NCBI RefSeq assembly: GCF_038446525.1
Contig: NZ_CP151792.1
Coordinates: 1,240,001 to 1,304,000 of the forward strand
Reading direction: 5' to 3'
Length of the DNA: 64,000 bases
Source: Methanolobus sp. ZRKC5
GTDB taxonomy: Archaea; Halobacteriota; Methanosarcinia; Methanosarcinales; Methanosarcinaceae
The position numbers and the translations under genes are program-made. The notes beneath the pieces are model-generated. The model was given only the letters and a program-made list of their open reading frames with translations, did no database searches and had not been told where the DNA came from. Numbering within the stretch: the first letter of the stretch is position 1; each line of letters starts with the position of its first letter. Positions 8,474 through 16,853 of this stretch are shown in pieces.

Positions 8474-9493
8474 ATGAGAACCATAGACTGGAATAACGAA
8501 AATAATTCTATTGTAATGATAGACCAGACACTTCTCCCACTGGAGTACAAGGTCATTGAATGCAAAACGCTTGCTTCGCTCTGTGAGGGTATCAAATCCC
8601 TGCGTGTAAGAGGAGCTCCTGCGTTGGGAGCTGCCGGTGCATATGGTATTGCACTTGCCGCAACCCTCAGCAGTTCCAGCAACATGGAAGCCCTCATAAG
8701 GGATCTGGAAATAGCTGCAAAGACAATAAAAGCAACCCGACCCACGGCAGTAAACCTTGCATGGGGCATTGACAGGACCATGAGTGCCATCTCGGATGCA
8801 TACGACCGCAATGGTATCAAAGACGTAGTGCTGTCCGAAGCAAAGAATATTGCTGATGAAGATGTGGCAACTAATAAGAAACTGGGAAAATACGGAGCAA
8901 AACTACTGGAAGATGGCGATACCGTCATGACTCACTGCAATGCAGGAAAAATGGCGTGTGTCGACTGGGGAACAGCACTTGGAGTTATCCGCTCTGCTGT
9001 TGAGGCAGGTAAAGAGATAAAGGTCATTGCCTGTGAAACACGACCACTGAATCAGGGCGGCAGGATCACTACCTGGGAACTCATGCAGGACAATATAGAT
9101 GTGACACTCATTACTGATTCCATGTCAGGATATGTTATGAGTAAGGGAATGGTCGACAAGGTGATCGTGGGTGCTGACAGGATAACCGGAGATGCAGTCT
9201 TCAATAAGATAGGAACCTATACACACTCAGTACTTGCAAGGGAACATGAGATACCGTTCTTTGTTGCGGCACCAATATCTACATTTGACCCGAATAACTG
9301 GGAAGACACTGTTACTATTGAGGAGAGAGATGCAAATGAACTACGCTTCTTTAAGGATGTGCAGATAGCACCCGCAGATGTAAAAGTGTATAATCCCGCA
9401 TTTGATGCAACACCAATGGAGAATGTCACTGCCGTCATCACAGAAAAGGGAGTATTCTATCCACCATTTTTGCTGGATGAACTCCTTGCATGA
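8474..9493 (+). CDS. mtnA: S-methyl-5-thioribose-1-phosphate isomerase
   Basis: Aldose-ketose isomerase of the eIF2B-alpha-like family, 339 residues. It converts methylthioribose 1-phosphate to methylthioribulose 1-phosphate in methionine salvage. Seen are RVRGAPALGAAGAYG near residue 50, MTHCNAGKMACVDWGTALG (catalytic Cys region) near 155, ETRPLNQGGRITTWEL near 190, and VGADRITGDAVFNKIGTY (catalytic Asp) near 235. The related ribose-1,5-bisphosphate isomerase differs in these blocks, so MtnA is preferred, although archaeal members can act on related sugar phosphates. It stands alone between the broken endonuclease and the Sec61 beta gene. Confidence 0.88.
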   Translation: MRTIDWNNENNSIVMIDQTLLPLEYKVIECKTLASLCEGIKSLRVRGAPALGAAGAYGIALAATLSSSSNMEALIRDLEIAAKTIKATRPTAVNLAWGIDRTMSAISDAYDRNGIKDVVLSEAKNIADEDVATNKKLGKYGAKLLEDGDTVMTHCNAGKMACVDWGTALGVIRSAVEAGKEIKVIACETRPLNQGGRITTWELMQDNIDVTLITDSMSGYVMSKGMVDKVIVGADRITGDAVFNKIGTYTHSVLAREHEIPFFVAAPISTFDPNNWEDTVTIEERDANELRFFKDVQIAPADVKVYNPAFDATPMENVTAVITEKGVFYPPFLLDELLA

Positions 9494-9590
9494 AGGCACA
9501 GTTTTTTAAACCATTAATTACATGGAAGGGACAAATAAATTAATAATAACTAATAATACCTAGTTATCAATCAATAAATACGGAGATACA

Positions 9591-9773
9591 ATGACAAAGA
9601 AGAAATCCAGTTCTGGCGGCGGCTTGATGTCATCTGCCGGTCTTATGCGCTATTATGAAGCCGACAAAAGAGCAATACACGTAGACCCAAAAACCGTGAT
9701 TACGATTGGCATAGTTATCGGAATTATTATCCTTATACTTGATGCAAACTTCGGAATGTGGCCAATAGCATAA
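9591..9773 (+). CDS. Preprotein translocase Sec61 beta subunit
   Basis: Small subunit of the archaeal SecYE-beta protein-conducting channel, 60 residues. The shape is diagnostic: a Ser/Gly/Lys-rich cytosolic N-terminus, the conserved GLMRYYEAD segment, a Val-Asp-Pro turn and one C-terminal transmembrane helix (about residues 37-53). AATAC-GGAGAT-ACA precedes the ATG, giving a good ribosome binding site. Monocistronic, convergent with srp19, which also belongs to the protein targeting machinery. Confidence 0.93.
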   Translation: MTKKKSSSGGGLMSSAGLMRYYEADKRAIHVDPKTVITIGIVIGIIILILDANFGMWPIA

Positions 9774-9817
9774 GCCATATCCCAATCATTCTTTTTTTGA
9801 AATAAAATAGTAAACTA

Positions 9818-10102
9818 TCAGGAACGCATTTCCTTGATAGCGGAGCATATCCTTCTGGACAGATGAGTCTTTGGTGCAGTATTATCTATAAGCACCCTAC
9901 CACTAGTTTCCCACCAGCTGCGAGGATAAGCCTTGTCTGCCTCCACCTCAGGATTGAGTCCCAGCTTTTGTGCCGCCTGATTTATTTCATTGATAGTTGG
10001 GGACTCCACCGAAGTCTTTCTGGAGACAATGCGGCCGTCACGCCTTGATTTAGTCTTATCGATGTACGCAGGCCATATGACCAGTTTACCCCTGTCTTTC
10101 AT
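9818..10102 (-). CDS. srp19: Signal recognition particle 19 kDa protein
   Basis: RNA-binding SRP19, which binds the 7S RNA and promotes SRP54 binding in archaea; 94 residues. The opening KDRGKLVIWPAYID, the conserved RRDGRIVSR block, the central PTINEINQAAQKLGL helix and YPRSWWETSGRVLI are all typical. A longer open frame reaches back to 10174, but the extra 24 residues do not fit the family. Start candidates are ATG at 10102 or two codons upstream at 10108 (ATG-TTG-ATG). No clear ribosome binding site is visible, so the mRNA may be leaderless. Confidence 0.9.
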   Translation of the reverse strand: MKDRGKLVIWPAYIDKTKSRRDGRIVSRKTSVESPTINEINQAAQKLGLNPEVEADKAYPRSWWETSGRVLIDNTAPKTHLSRRICSAIKEMRS

Positions 10103-10108
10103 CAACAT

Positions 10109-10389
10109 GAGTCTAACAATACAACTCATTGAATTTAAATTTGCCCTGAAAATGAAACTTGCACAAACCCTCATTTAAATGAGAAAAATAAACTGGACAT
10201 ACATTACAATGTAATGCACTAGTTATTTGAAGTCGAACACATGGAAGGATTATTTCGTGCTTTTGAAAAGAGCAAATGAATTGATGAAGCAAAAGGTTGC
10301 ATATGAGGAGACTGTGAAATTTATAAAGAAAATGAGCTTAAAAATATGTACTATTGTCTTGAAACCAATGAGGAATAATCTTAAAATAT
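10109..10389. other. Spacer between srp19 and the IS1-family element
   Basis: About 280 bases without a convincing gene, forming the left flank of the insertion. From 10241 one frame reads MEGLFRAFEKSK and goes on to a TAA at 10376-10378 with two in-frame TGA codons. It may be the remnant of a small gene or chance. No ribosome binding site, RNA fold or repeat stands out. Confidence 0.4.
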
Positions 10390-10397
10390 AAATTTTT
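10390..10397 (+). repeat. Target site duplication, left copy
   Basis: AAATTTTT directly precedes the left inverted repeat and recurs directly after the right one (11138-11145). Eight bases is a usual duplication length for IS1-family elements, so this supports both the boundaries and a fairly recent insertion. Confidence 0.85.
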
Positions 10398-10416
10398 GGC
10401 TTTGGTAATTAAACAT
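10398..10416 (+). repeat. Left terminal inverted repeat of the IS1-family element
   Basis: GGCTTTGGTAATTAAACAT; differs from the right repeat at two of 19 positions. Transposase binding and cleavage site. Confidence 0.88.
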
Positions 10417-10447
10417 CGTTATATAATATGATGGCCTCTTTTTATAT

Positions 10448-11130
10448 ATGAATTGTCCAAAGTGTAAGAGTTCCAGTCATAAGAAGAACGGTAGGATTGA
10501 TGGTCGACAACGCTACAAATGCCATGATTGTGGATACAACTATTCAGTAGATATAAAATCCACCGCTAGCCCCGTATCTGTTAAGCGACAGGCTTTACAA
10601 CTCTATCTGGAGGGGTTGGGATTTCGTTCAATTGGACGTTTTTTGGGCGTTAGTCATGTTTCTGTTCAAAAATGGATTCGAAAATTTGGTAGTGAATTAG
10701 AGGATCTAAAAAGTGAAAATGAGATTTCTGTTGTGGAATTGGACGAGATGCATACTTATATTGGGAATAAAAAAACTACTGCTGGATATGGATTGCTGTT
10801 GATAGATATGGGAAGAAATTCATCGATTGCTCTTTTGGCAGCAGAGGAACAAAAACAGGACAAAAACTCTGGAAAAAGTTAAAGACAAAAGAGGTTGGGG
10901 AAGTAATGACGGATTATTGGAGGGCATATGCCAAGTTAGTCCCCAGAAACATCCATACTCGATCAAAAGCAGAAACATATACTGTTGAAGGATACAACAG
11001 CATATTTAGGCATTTCCTGGCAAGACTAAGGAGAAAGTCAAAGTGTTATACTAAAAGTCTTGAAATGCTAAAAATCTCCGTTTTGCTCTTGATGAAATAT
11101 AGGAATAAAGAACTAGCTATGTTTAATTAA
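10448..11130 (+). CDS. IS1-family transposase, read with a -1 frame change
   Basis: Joined product of about 227 residues (10448-10774 continued in the -1 frame to 11130). The N-terminal part has a zinc ribbon (CPKCKSS ... RYKCHDCGYNY) and a helix-turn-helix (FRSIGRFLGVSHVSVQKWIRKFG). The catalytic part starts with VVELDEMHTYIG; after the shift it reads YCWIWIAVDRYGKKF, then VMTDYWRAYAKLV and ETYTVEGYNSIFRHFLARLRR, giving the IS1-type DDE set. The shift site is A7C at 10769-10776: the zero frame reads AAT-AAA-AAA-ACT and stops at 10882, while slipping back one base gives AAC-TAC-TGC. The classical IS1 uses A6C in the same way. Most archaeal relatives have one uninterrupted frame, so this could also be a mutation. 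Confidence 0.88.
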
Positions 11131-11137
11131 CAATGCC
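11119..11137 (-). repeat. Right terminal inverted repeat of the IS1-family element
   Basis: ATGTTTAATTAACAATGCC on the + strand; overlaps the last codons of the transposase gene, whose stop lies inside it. Confidence 0.88.
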
Positions 11138-11145
11138 AAATTTTT
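11138..11145 (+). repeat. Target site duplication, right copy
   Basis: AAATTTTT, identical to 10390-10397. Confidence 0.85.
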
Positions 11146-11341
11146 AACTCACTATGTACAAAGCTGCGATGACTAATTTATTCACTATTTTTTTAAGATC
11201 ATAGGACCGCATCTTGCAGATCTTTAGTATAATACATTGCTACTTCAAACTTTAATATCATTTTTCTCAGGAGCCTGCAAATCGACAGATTGTTGGTGAC
11301 AATGGATAAGACTTAAGTATACAGAATACTGCCTTGTACCA

Positions 11342-11617
11342 ATGATAGACACACCCCGGGAAATAAAAGTTGAAACTGAAGTTGAAGACTTTATCCGTAA
11401 TTCTAAAAAGGACTACCGCCTGTGCACTACCTGCGGCGGGCCTGCTATAGTCTCTGCAGACATGAGTGTGCCCAAAGATTCAGACATAAAGCTAAAAATG
11501 GGAGACAACACTTTGCATGTATCCAAAGTACAGGCAAGGTATATCAGGCAGATTGAGATGAGAATGTTACTTGGGTATTTAAACTACTGTAAAAGAAATG
11601 GGCTTGAAGAGTGCTAA
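11342..11617 (+). CDS. Small conserved protein with a CxxC motif, unknown function
   Basis: 91 residues. A CTTCGG segment near residue 28 (one CxxC pair) suggests half of a metal site or a redox pair; further cysteines lie at the C-terminus (YCKRNGLEEC). The middle alternates charged and hydrophobic residues (DIKLKMGDNTLHVSKVQARYI), as in a small beta sheet. No signal peptide or membrane segment. I do not recognise the family with confidence. It overlaps the end of the convergent gene at 11614 by four bases. Confidence 0.6.
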   Translation: MIDTPREIKVETEVEDFIRNSKKDYRLCTTCGGPAIVSADMSVPKDSDIKLKMGDNTLHVSKVQARYIRQIEMRMLLGYLNYCKRNGLEEC

Positions 11618-12081
11618 TACTCTTCATCCAGTGATTCATTTATATTTCTCAGTACCTCGGCAACGAGTAACTGAACCTCTGTGGCATGCTCTTCAGGAAC
11701 CTCGCTTCCTTCTGTGTCCATGAGTTTTTTTATATCCGCTACCATCTGGTGGATCATCGATAGCATTTCTTCCTGTGTTATAAGGCCTGCATAATATGCA
11801 TAAAAGAACGTAGTACCGCTGCGCTGAATTTTTTTCTTGAAAGATGCCCTAGCATTTGAAACTTCCTGTCTTGAATAAGACTCATCCATGAACGGAACAA
11901 GCTCCGGCAGGTTCTCGCCTATCCATGTCATTTCCGACTGATTGGAGAGATTCTTAAAATCAGCACACATCCTGGAGATGACCCATTCCCTTGCCGTAAG
12001 ATGTGTTGTCTCTTTCAAAAACCGGGTTACATCGGAATAACTTTTGTTATTCATCTTTTTGAATTTGCGGTATTTGTTCAT
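11614..12081 (-). CDS. Conserved helical protein, unknown function
   Basis: 155 residues, soluble and mostly helical, rich in Met, Glu and Lys. The N-terminus is basic (NKYRKFKKMNNKS). The segment TAREWVISRMCADFKNL followed by EMTWIGENLPELVPFM, and a Glu-rich C-terminus ending LDEEY, suggest a regulatory or scaffold protein; I cannot name the family. An in-frame ATG two codons upstream (12087) abuts the GGTGA ribosome binding site, so ATG at 12081 with a 7-base spacing is better. The gene ends in TAG, one of the few amber stops here. Confidence 0.6.
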   Translation of the reverse strand: MNKYRKFKKMNNKSYSDVTRFLKETTHLTAREWVISRMCADFKNLSNQSEMTWIGENLPELVPFMDESYSRQEVSNARASFKKKIQRSGTTFFYAYYAGLITQEEMLSMIHQMVADIKKLMDTEGSEVPEEHATEVQLLVAEVLRNINESLDEEY

Positions 12082-12188
12082 GGTCATTCACCAATTATCA
12101 GACTGACACACATTTGGTATTGCAGCCATTGTATTACACAATAGTATTCCAACATATTTAAGAATAACTTGCACAGTTCAGAAATAGA

Positions 12189-12599
12189 ATGAAAATACTC
12201 ATCCCTACAGATGGTTCAATTTATTCTTCAAATGCAGCCAAAGTTGCAGGAAAGATAGCTCTAAAACATGACTATGAGCTAATTATCCTCCATGTCGTCC
12301 CGGATAAGGGATTCTCAAGAAAGACATGGCAAAAAAAAGGTGCGGATCAGGTTATTTCCACAATCGTAGACATTCTTTTGGAAACAGGATGCGACAGGGA
12401 AAAAATAAAAACCATCATAGAAGATGGTAGCGCTCCTGAAAAAATAGTAGAGGTTGCTGAAGATATGCGTGTTGATCGCATAGTCATTGGCACACAGGGC
12501 AAGAATGGCCTGAAAAAACTAGTCGGATCTGTCACCGAAAAAGTACTGCAGATATCTGACGTACTGGTACTGGTGGTGCCACCTAACTATACCATTTAA
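12189..12599 (+). CDS. Universal stress protein (UspA family)
   Basis: 136-residue single-domain Usp. The start MKILIPTDGSIYSS and the ATP-binding signature IGTQGKNGLKKLVGSVTEKV (G-x2-G-x9-G-S/T pattern) near residue 105 are both present, so it should bind ATP. These proteins are small nucleotide-binding dimers linked to stress survival; the exact role of this copy cannot be read from sequence. It stands alone, divergent from the gene on its left. Confidence 0.88.
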   Translation: MKILIPTDGSIYSSNAAKVAGKIALKHDYELIILHVVPDKGFSRKTWQKKGADQVISTIVDILLETGCDREKIKTIIEDGSAPEKIVEVAEDMRVDRIVIGTQGKNGLKKLVGSVTEKVLQISDVLVLVVPPNYTI

Positions 12600-12652
12600 G
12601 ATTTGAAGCCAGAAATGGATAATAAAAAATAAAGCTGGACATCAAATTGCTA

Positions 12653-13465
12653 TTACAGAATACCAAACGCCTTTTTTATTGTTTCTTTTCCTGAACGGAC
12701 ATCCTCAATTGAGAAAACTTCCATATTGTAGATGCCTTTGTAATTCTTCAGCTCTTTCAAGGCAGTATAATCAATAGTACCTGCACCAGGAGCCAGATGC
12801 TCATCCCCGTCATACTCACCAGTCCAGACCCCGCTATTGTCATGAACATGCACGTGAACCACATGTGGAGCAAGGGTCTTTGCAAATTCATGAAGCTTTG
12901 CAGAGTCACCACCACAGGTGAGGTTAGCATGACCTATATCGAAGGTTGCACCAAGATTATCAGAATTAACTTCACTCACAGCTCGAACAAGTCCTTCGAC
13001 ATTGCAACACATGTTACCAGTTGAAGTGCCTTCTTTGTTCTCAAGCCCTAGCATAACTCCGCATTCCCCTGCATAAGCAGCAAGGATTTTCAGGTTAGAT
13101 ACCATTTTTTTGAAACTGGCTTCATAATCACTGCCAAATCTACCAGGATGCAGTACAATAGCCTTTGATCCAAGTCTTGAAGCAAGTTCGATAGATTCCC
13201 GGATTAGACGAAACTCCCTGTCACCCATACTAGCTGTGTCAACTACTACATCTTTAGGATAAGTTGGAACATCTGCAAAATAAGGAGCATGCAGTGACGT
13301 TTGAAGATCAAATACCGAAAGCTCATCAAGTATTGACTCAATGAGACCTTTCTGCAATATGGAATCCTTATACACACCGAGTTTTGGCATGTATAGTTCT
13401 ACTGACTGTAATTCTGAAGCAATTTCGGAAAAGCTACCTGCAAAGGATGAAGCGCCTAATATCAT
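12653..13465 (-). CDS. TIM-barrel sugar phosphate isomerase/epimerase-like protein
   Basis: 270 residues of the AP endonuclease family 2/xylose isomerase-like superfamily. Likely metal ligands are in LQTSLHAPY, AIVLHPGRFG, MLGLENKEGT, TFDIGHANLT and VVHVHVHDNSG, which occur in the barrel order expected of the fold. The substrate is unknown: the family includes sugar isomerases, inosose dehydratases and endonuclease IV. It is divergent from the U32-like gene with about 90 bases between them. Confidence 0.75.
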   Translation of the reverse strand: MILGASSFAGSFSEIASELQSVELYMPKLGVYKDSILQKGLIESILDELSVFDLQTSLHAPYFADVPTYPKDVVVDTASMGDREFRLIRESIELASRLGSKAIVLHPGRFGSDYEASFKKMVSNLKILAAYAGECGVMLGLENKEGTSTGNMCCNVEGLVRAVSEVNSDNLGATFDIGHANLTCGGDSAKLHEFAKTLAPHVVHVHVHDNSGVWTGEYDGDEHLAPGAGTIDYTALKELKNYKGIYNMEVFSIEDVRSGKETIKKAFGIL

Positions 13466-13554
13466 GGCTAACAGGTTAGACTAGCCAATGATAAGATTTT
13501 TGCTTTGTTTCCAGAACCAAAATACTTATCTAAATTAAAGAGTACCACCAAACG

Positions 13555-14586
13555 ATGAAACTTTATGCGCCCCATGTGGGCCACCTTGAGGGACTTGAGG
13601 AATTGCTTACCGGTTCCAATGATATATATGGAATTTATATGGCCGGTACTCCCGATTATGTGGGAACCGGCAGAACTAACCTCAGTGCACCGGGACTTGA
13701 GGAGATAGCCGAGCAAACCGAATATGCCCATGATAAAGGCGTCAAAATGGAAATCGTCCTTAACAGTTCATGTATGGGCGGACAGCACCTCACCCCTGAA
13801 GGATACAACAGGATCAACTGGTATTTTAAGCAGCTAAATAATCTGGAGATAGATTCCATAACTGTTGCTGAGCCTTATTTTGTGGAAATGCTTGCAAAGG
13901 ATTATGATATGGAAGTTGTAGTATCAGTCCTTTCATTTGTGGATTCTCCGCAGAAGGCGGAGTTCTATGAAAACCTCGGAGCAGACACTATAGTAATAGA
14001 TCCGGTAGTCAACCGGGATTTTGATAAACTTGAAGCGATCCGGGATGCGGTTTCCACCGATCTGAAATTACTTGTGAACGAAGGATGTCTTTACCAATGT
14101 CCTTTCAGGTATGCACACTTCAATTTTTTCTCCCACGCAAATGGACCGGGACCAAAACTGAATGTACTTGATGACTACTATTATTACAAGTGCCTTTCAA
14201 TCAGGATAAGTGACCCACAACAACTTATCAAGTCCCCGTGGATAAGACCTGAAGACCTCAAGGAATACAGGCATATAACGGACATATTTAAGATCGGTGG
14301 AAGAACGCATTTCCCAAACTGGATACTTAACAATGTCCAGGCCTATGCAAATGAATCATATGACGGTAACCTCATGGACCTGCTGGATTGTCCCAAGGAC
14401 CTGAAAGACCTGTTCTATATACCCAATAAAGAACTTGATGGTGCAATATCCCAGTGGAAACAATGTACTAAGGTCTGCAATAAATGCGGGTACTGTAAAA
14501 AACTGGCAGAAAAGATTATCAAGGTATATTCCACTGAAGGCTGCGAAAATATACTCAAGCCCCTGAAAGAAAATGGAGGGCAATAA
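13555..14586 (+). CDS. U32-family (UbiU/RlhA-like) protein with cysteine cluster
   Basis: 343 residues with a TIM-barrel-like U32 domain. The second half holds cysteines in NEGCLYQCPFRYAHFNF, YYKCLSIR and, near the C-terminus, CTKVCNKCGYCKKL. Several U32 relatives (UbiU, UbiV, TrhP, RlhA) bind a 4Fe-4S cluster through such cysteines and act in hydroxylation of RNA or quinones rather than as proteases. Here a cluster is likely and peptidase activity doubtful. The stop overlaps the ATG of the next gene by one base (TAATG), so they form an operon. The C-terminal CxxxCxxCxxC looks like an extra site. Confidence 0.72.
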   Translation: MKLYAPHVGHLEGLEELLTGSNDIYGIYMAGTPDYVGTGRTNLSAPGLEEIAEQTEYAHDKGVKMEIVLNSSCMGGQHLTPEGYNRINWYFKQLNNLEIDSITVAEPYFVEMLAKDYDMEVVVSVLSFVDSPQKAEFYENLGADTIVIDPVVNRDFDKLEAIRDAVSTDLKLLVNEGCLYQCPFRYAHFNFFSHANGPGPKLNVLDDYYYYKCLSIRISDPQQLIKSPWIRPEDLKEYRHITDIFKIGGRTHFPNWILNNVQAYANESYDGNLMDLLDCPKDLKDLFYIPNKELDGAISQWKQCTKVCNKCGYCKKLAEKIIKVYSTEGCENILKPLKENGGQ

Positions 14587-14972
14587 TGACAATTACAGAA
14601 ACATTAGCAAATAACCGCGGTGATCTTGAGACAAAACTGAGAAACCTGCTGGCAAAACCGGTTTTTATCATAGAAATGGATGTTTTTGCCCTCCCTTGTG
14701 GATGCAAAGGAACTACCATAAACACCAGAGGTTTGCAATACGATGACCTTGAGATATTTGAGGGACACATCAACGAATATTTGAAAACGACATCAGAGAG
14801 TCTGGAGATAGAACCGTCTTTCCTTTTTGCAAGAGTTGTGCCAGGTACATCTGAAATAGCCTCACTCAACAGTCGTGTACTTTGCAATAGATGTTACATG
14901 GATTTTGCCCGAGGTACTGGCAAAAGACCAAGACCTGACATATATATACTTAGCTTTACACGCCGGGATTAA
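14586..14972 (+). CDS. Small protein with paired cysteines, unknown function
   Basis: 128 residues. Two cysteine pairs, LPCGCKG near residue 38 and VLCNRCYMDF near residue 99, could form one zinc or iron-sulfur site; both lie in otherwise mixed alpha/beta sequence. No membrane segment. Translationally coupled to the U32-like gene, so it may be its partner or work on the same substrate. I do not recognise the family. Confidence 0.62.
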   Translation: MTITETLANNRGDLETKLRNLLAKPVFIIEMDVFALPCGCKGTTINTRGLQYDDLEIFEGHINEYLKTTSESLEIEPSFLFARVVPGTSEIASLNSRVLCNRCYMDFARGTGKRPRPDIYILSFTRRD

Positions 14973-15095
14973 AAAATAGCTCACTCATATAAACCAAAAT
15001 ATATATTTATACCGTTGGCTGCTCTTCAATTTTTTTTATTATATACTCATAAAAGACCTCTTTTTTAATCGAATCTATACGAAAGCTTTAAGAAG

Positions 15096-15106
15096 TATTT
15101 AATATA
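15096..15106 (+). promoter_or_regulatory. Possible TATA box of the mtr operon
   Basis: TATTTAATATA in a 250-base AT-rich spacer before mtrE. Initiation about 25 bases downstream would leave a leader near 90-100 bases. A second AT-rich stretch (15140-15165) is an alternative. Weak evidence: archaeal TATA boxes are hard to tell from background at this base composition. Confidence 0.3.
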
Positions 15107-15222
15107 ATGCAATCCACCTTACGTTAGTTTACGCCATAGCAATTATAATAGAATCTTTAAAAAACAATTATTGTAATTTTGGCACGATTTACTTAATACA
15201 AATATAAAAGGAGGAAATGTGA

Positions 15223-16137
15223 ATGGAACCGCTCACAGGTATGGGCGTACTCGCACTTATGGGAGCAGCTGCAACTATTGCAGGTGCCTCTGAGGATCTT
15301 GAATCAGATGTTGGGTCACAAAGTAACCCGAACTCACAAGTGCAGTTAGCACCCCAGATGATGTATCCACACAGGATCTATAGTAAAGCTGTTTCTGGTG
15401 AACCACCTTCAAACGCACTTATGTGTGCAATTGGTGGAACAACAGCATCCGTTTTGATTAGTACTGGTGCATCTGCAATACTGGCATTGGTCATCGGAGC
15501 AATTGTCGCTGCAGCAATACATGGTACTTATTCAGTGACAGCATATTTCGGCAGATCAGCAAGTCAGAAACGTTTTAAACAACCAGTTTATCTTGATTTG
15601 ATTAGAAGTCACACACCCGTAATCATGGGATATTCCTTTATCACAACATTCTGTATACTTGTGGTATCATATCTTATGGTAGCCGTACTGGCACACCCCT
15701 TTTCACTGCCACTTCTGGCATTCATTTGGGGAATCACTGTAGGTGCAATCGGTTCATCAACCGGTGACGTACACTACGGTGCAGAACGTGAATTCCAGAA
15801 CGTCGAATACGGCTCAGGTCTTAACGCTGCAAACTCAGGTAACATCGTGAGGAAAGCAGAATCAGGTCTGAGAAATGGTATCGACAATTCATGGTTCTGT
15901 GCAAAATTCGGTGGACCTGTCACAGGTCTCGCTTTTGGTATGACCGTGTTTCTCAGTGGTTGGGTCACAGCTCTTTTCGACCCGTCAAAGGGAGATGCTA
16001 TTGGCTGGGTTTCAGTCATAGCAGGTGTGATTATTGTACTTATCCTGATATTATGGAACAGGAACATTGAAGTTGCTGCACGCACTGCCTATGGAACATA
16101 CAAAGAAGATGAAGTAGATGCAGAGGTGGCAGCATGA
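15223..16137 (+). CDS. mtrE: Tetrahydromethanopterin S-methyltransferase subunit E
   Basis: Integral membrane subunit of the Mtr complex, which transfers the methyl group from methyl-tetrahydromethanopterin (or sarcinapterin) to coenzyme M and pumps sodium. 304 residues with about six hydrophobic helices and a long polar loop (SSTGDVHYGAEREFQN ...). A strong GGAGG (15211-15215) precedes the ATG. First gene of mtrEDCBAFGH; the last codons overlap mtrD by four bases. MtrC, D and E are thought to form the sodium-translocating core. Confidence 0.97.
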   Translation: MEPLTGMGVLALMGAAATIAGASEDLESDVGSQSNPNSQVQLAPQMMYPHRIYSKAVSGEPPSNALMCAIGGTTASVLISTGASAILALVIGAIVAAAIHGTYSVTAYFGRSASQKRFKQPVYLDLIRSHTPVIMGYSFITTFCILVVSYLMVAVLAHPFSLPLLAFIWGITVGAIGSSTGDVHYGAEREFQNVEYGSGLNAANSGNIVRKAESGLRNGIDNSWFCAKFGGPVTGLAFGMTVFLSGWVTALFDPSKGDAIGWVSVIAGVIIVLILILWNRNIEVAARTAYGTYKEDEVDAEVAA

Positions 16138-16853
16138 TCGATATAGCAGGCATTTTGATGAGTAACATACTCTACGTAGCTCTCATCACACTTGGTGGAG
16201 CACTTATTTCATGGAGTGTTCACTTCGTACCTGTCGGTGGTGCTCCGGCAGCTATGGCACAGGCAACAGGTATCGGTACAGGTACTGTCCAGCTTGCAGC
16301 TGGTGCAGGTCTTACAGGTCTTGTAACAGCAGGCGCCATGATGCAGGTAACAAATAATATGCCACTCATTCTCGCATCCGGCGCAGTCGGTGCAATGATA
16401 ATGATGTCCGTAACAATGATCGTAGGAGCATGGGTATACACATACGGTGTTGGTTGCCCGCCTGCATCAGCAAAGGTCAAGTACGACCCAATTACAAAGG
16501 ACAGGCAGGACCTCTATGTATCACAGGGTACTGAGGGACACGGACTTCCAACAGTATCATTTGTAAGTGGTGTAATTGGCGGCGCACTCGGTGGAATTGG
16601 CGGCTCAGCTATATACTACTCCCTTATGAGCATTGAGAACGGACTCCCCCTTGTAGACCTTGTAGGTATGGCCAGTGTTTTCGCAGTAGGTATCTTCTTC
16701 GTTAACGCAGTAATACCATCCTATAACATTGGAGGAACCATCGAAGGTTTCCACGACCCTAAGTTCAAGAGATTCCCAAAGGCAGTAATCTCATCATTAA
16801 TAGCAACATTCGTGTGTGCAATTCTCGCTGTATTGTCCATAGGAGGTCTGTAA
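16134..16853 (+). CDS. mtrD: Tetrahydromethanopterin S-methyltransferase subunit D
   Basis: Membrane subunit of Mtr, 239 residues, about six transmembrane helices with many Gly/Ala pairs (LAAGAGLTGLVTAGAMMQV). A conserved polar loop follows VYTYGVGCPP. Its ATG overlaps the mtrE stop (ATGA) and its stop is directly followed by mtrC, so expression is coupled. Part of the sodium channel core with MtrC and MtrE. Confidence 0.97.
   Translation: MIDIAGILMSNILYVALITLGGALISWSVHFVPVGGAPAAMAQATGIGTGTVQLAAGAGLTGLVTAGAMMQVTNNMPLILASGAVGAMIMMSVTMIVGAWVYTYGVGCPPASAKVKYDPITKDRQDLYVSQGTEGHGLPTVSFVSGVIGGALGGIGGSAIYYSLMSIENGLPLVDLVGMASVFAVGIFFVNAVIPSYNIGGTIEGFHDPKFKRFPKAVISSLIATFVCAILAVLSIGGL

Larger units (their letters stand above)
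10398..11137 (+). mobile_element. IS1-family insertion sequence, complete
   Basis: A 740-base element with 19-base terminal inverted repeats (GGCTTTGGTAATTAAACAT on the left, the complement of GGCATTGTTAATTAAACAT on the right; 17 of 19 identical), flanked by 8-base direct repeats. It carries one transposase split by a -1 frame change at a run of seven A. Length, inverted repeats, duplication and protein all match the archaeal IS1 group. It inserted into the intergenic space next to srp19 and disrupts no recognisable gene. Confidence 0.93.

Noticed and set aside
10241-10378. Possible short coding remnant left of the IS element
   Set aside because: Two in-frame TGA codons and no recognisable similarity; could be chance.
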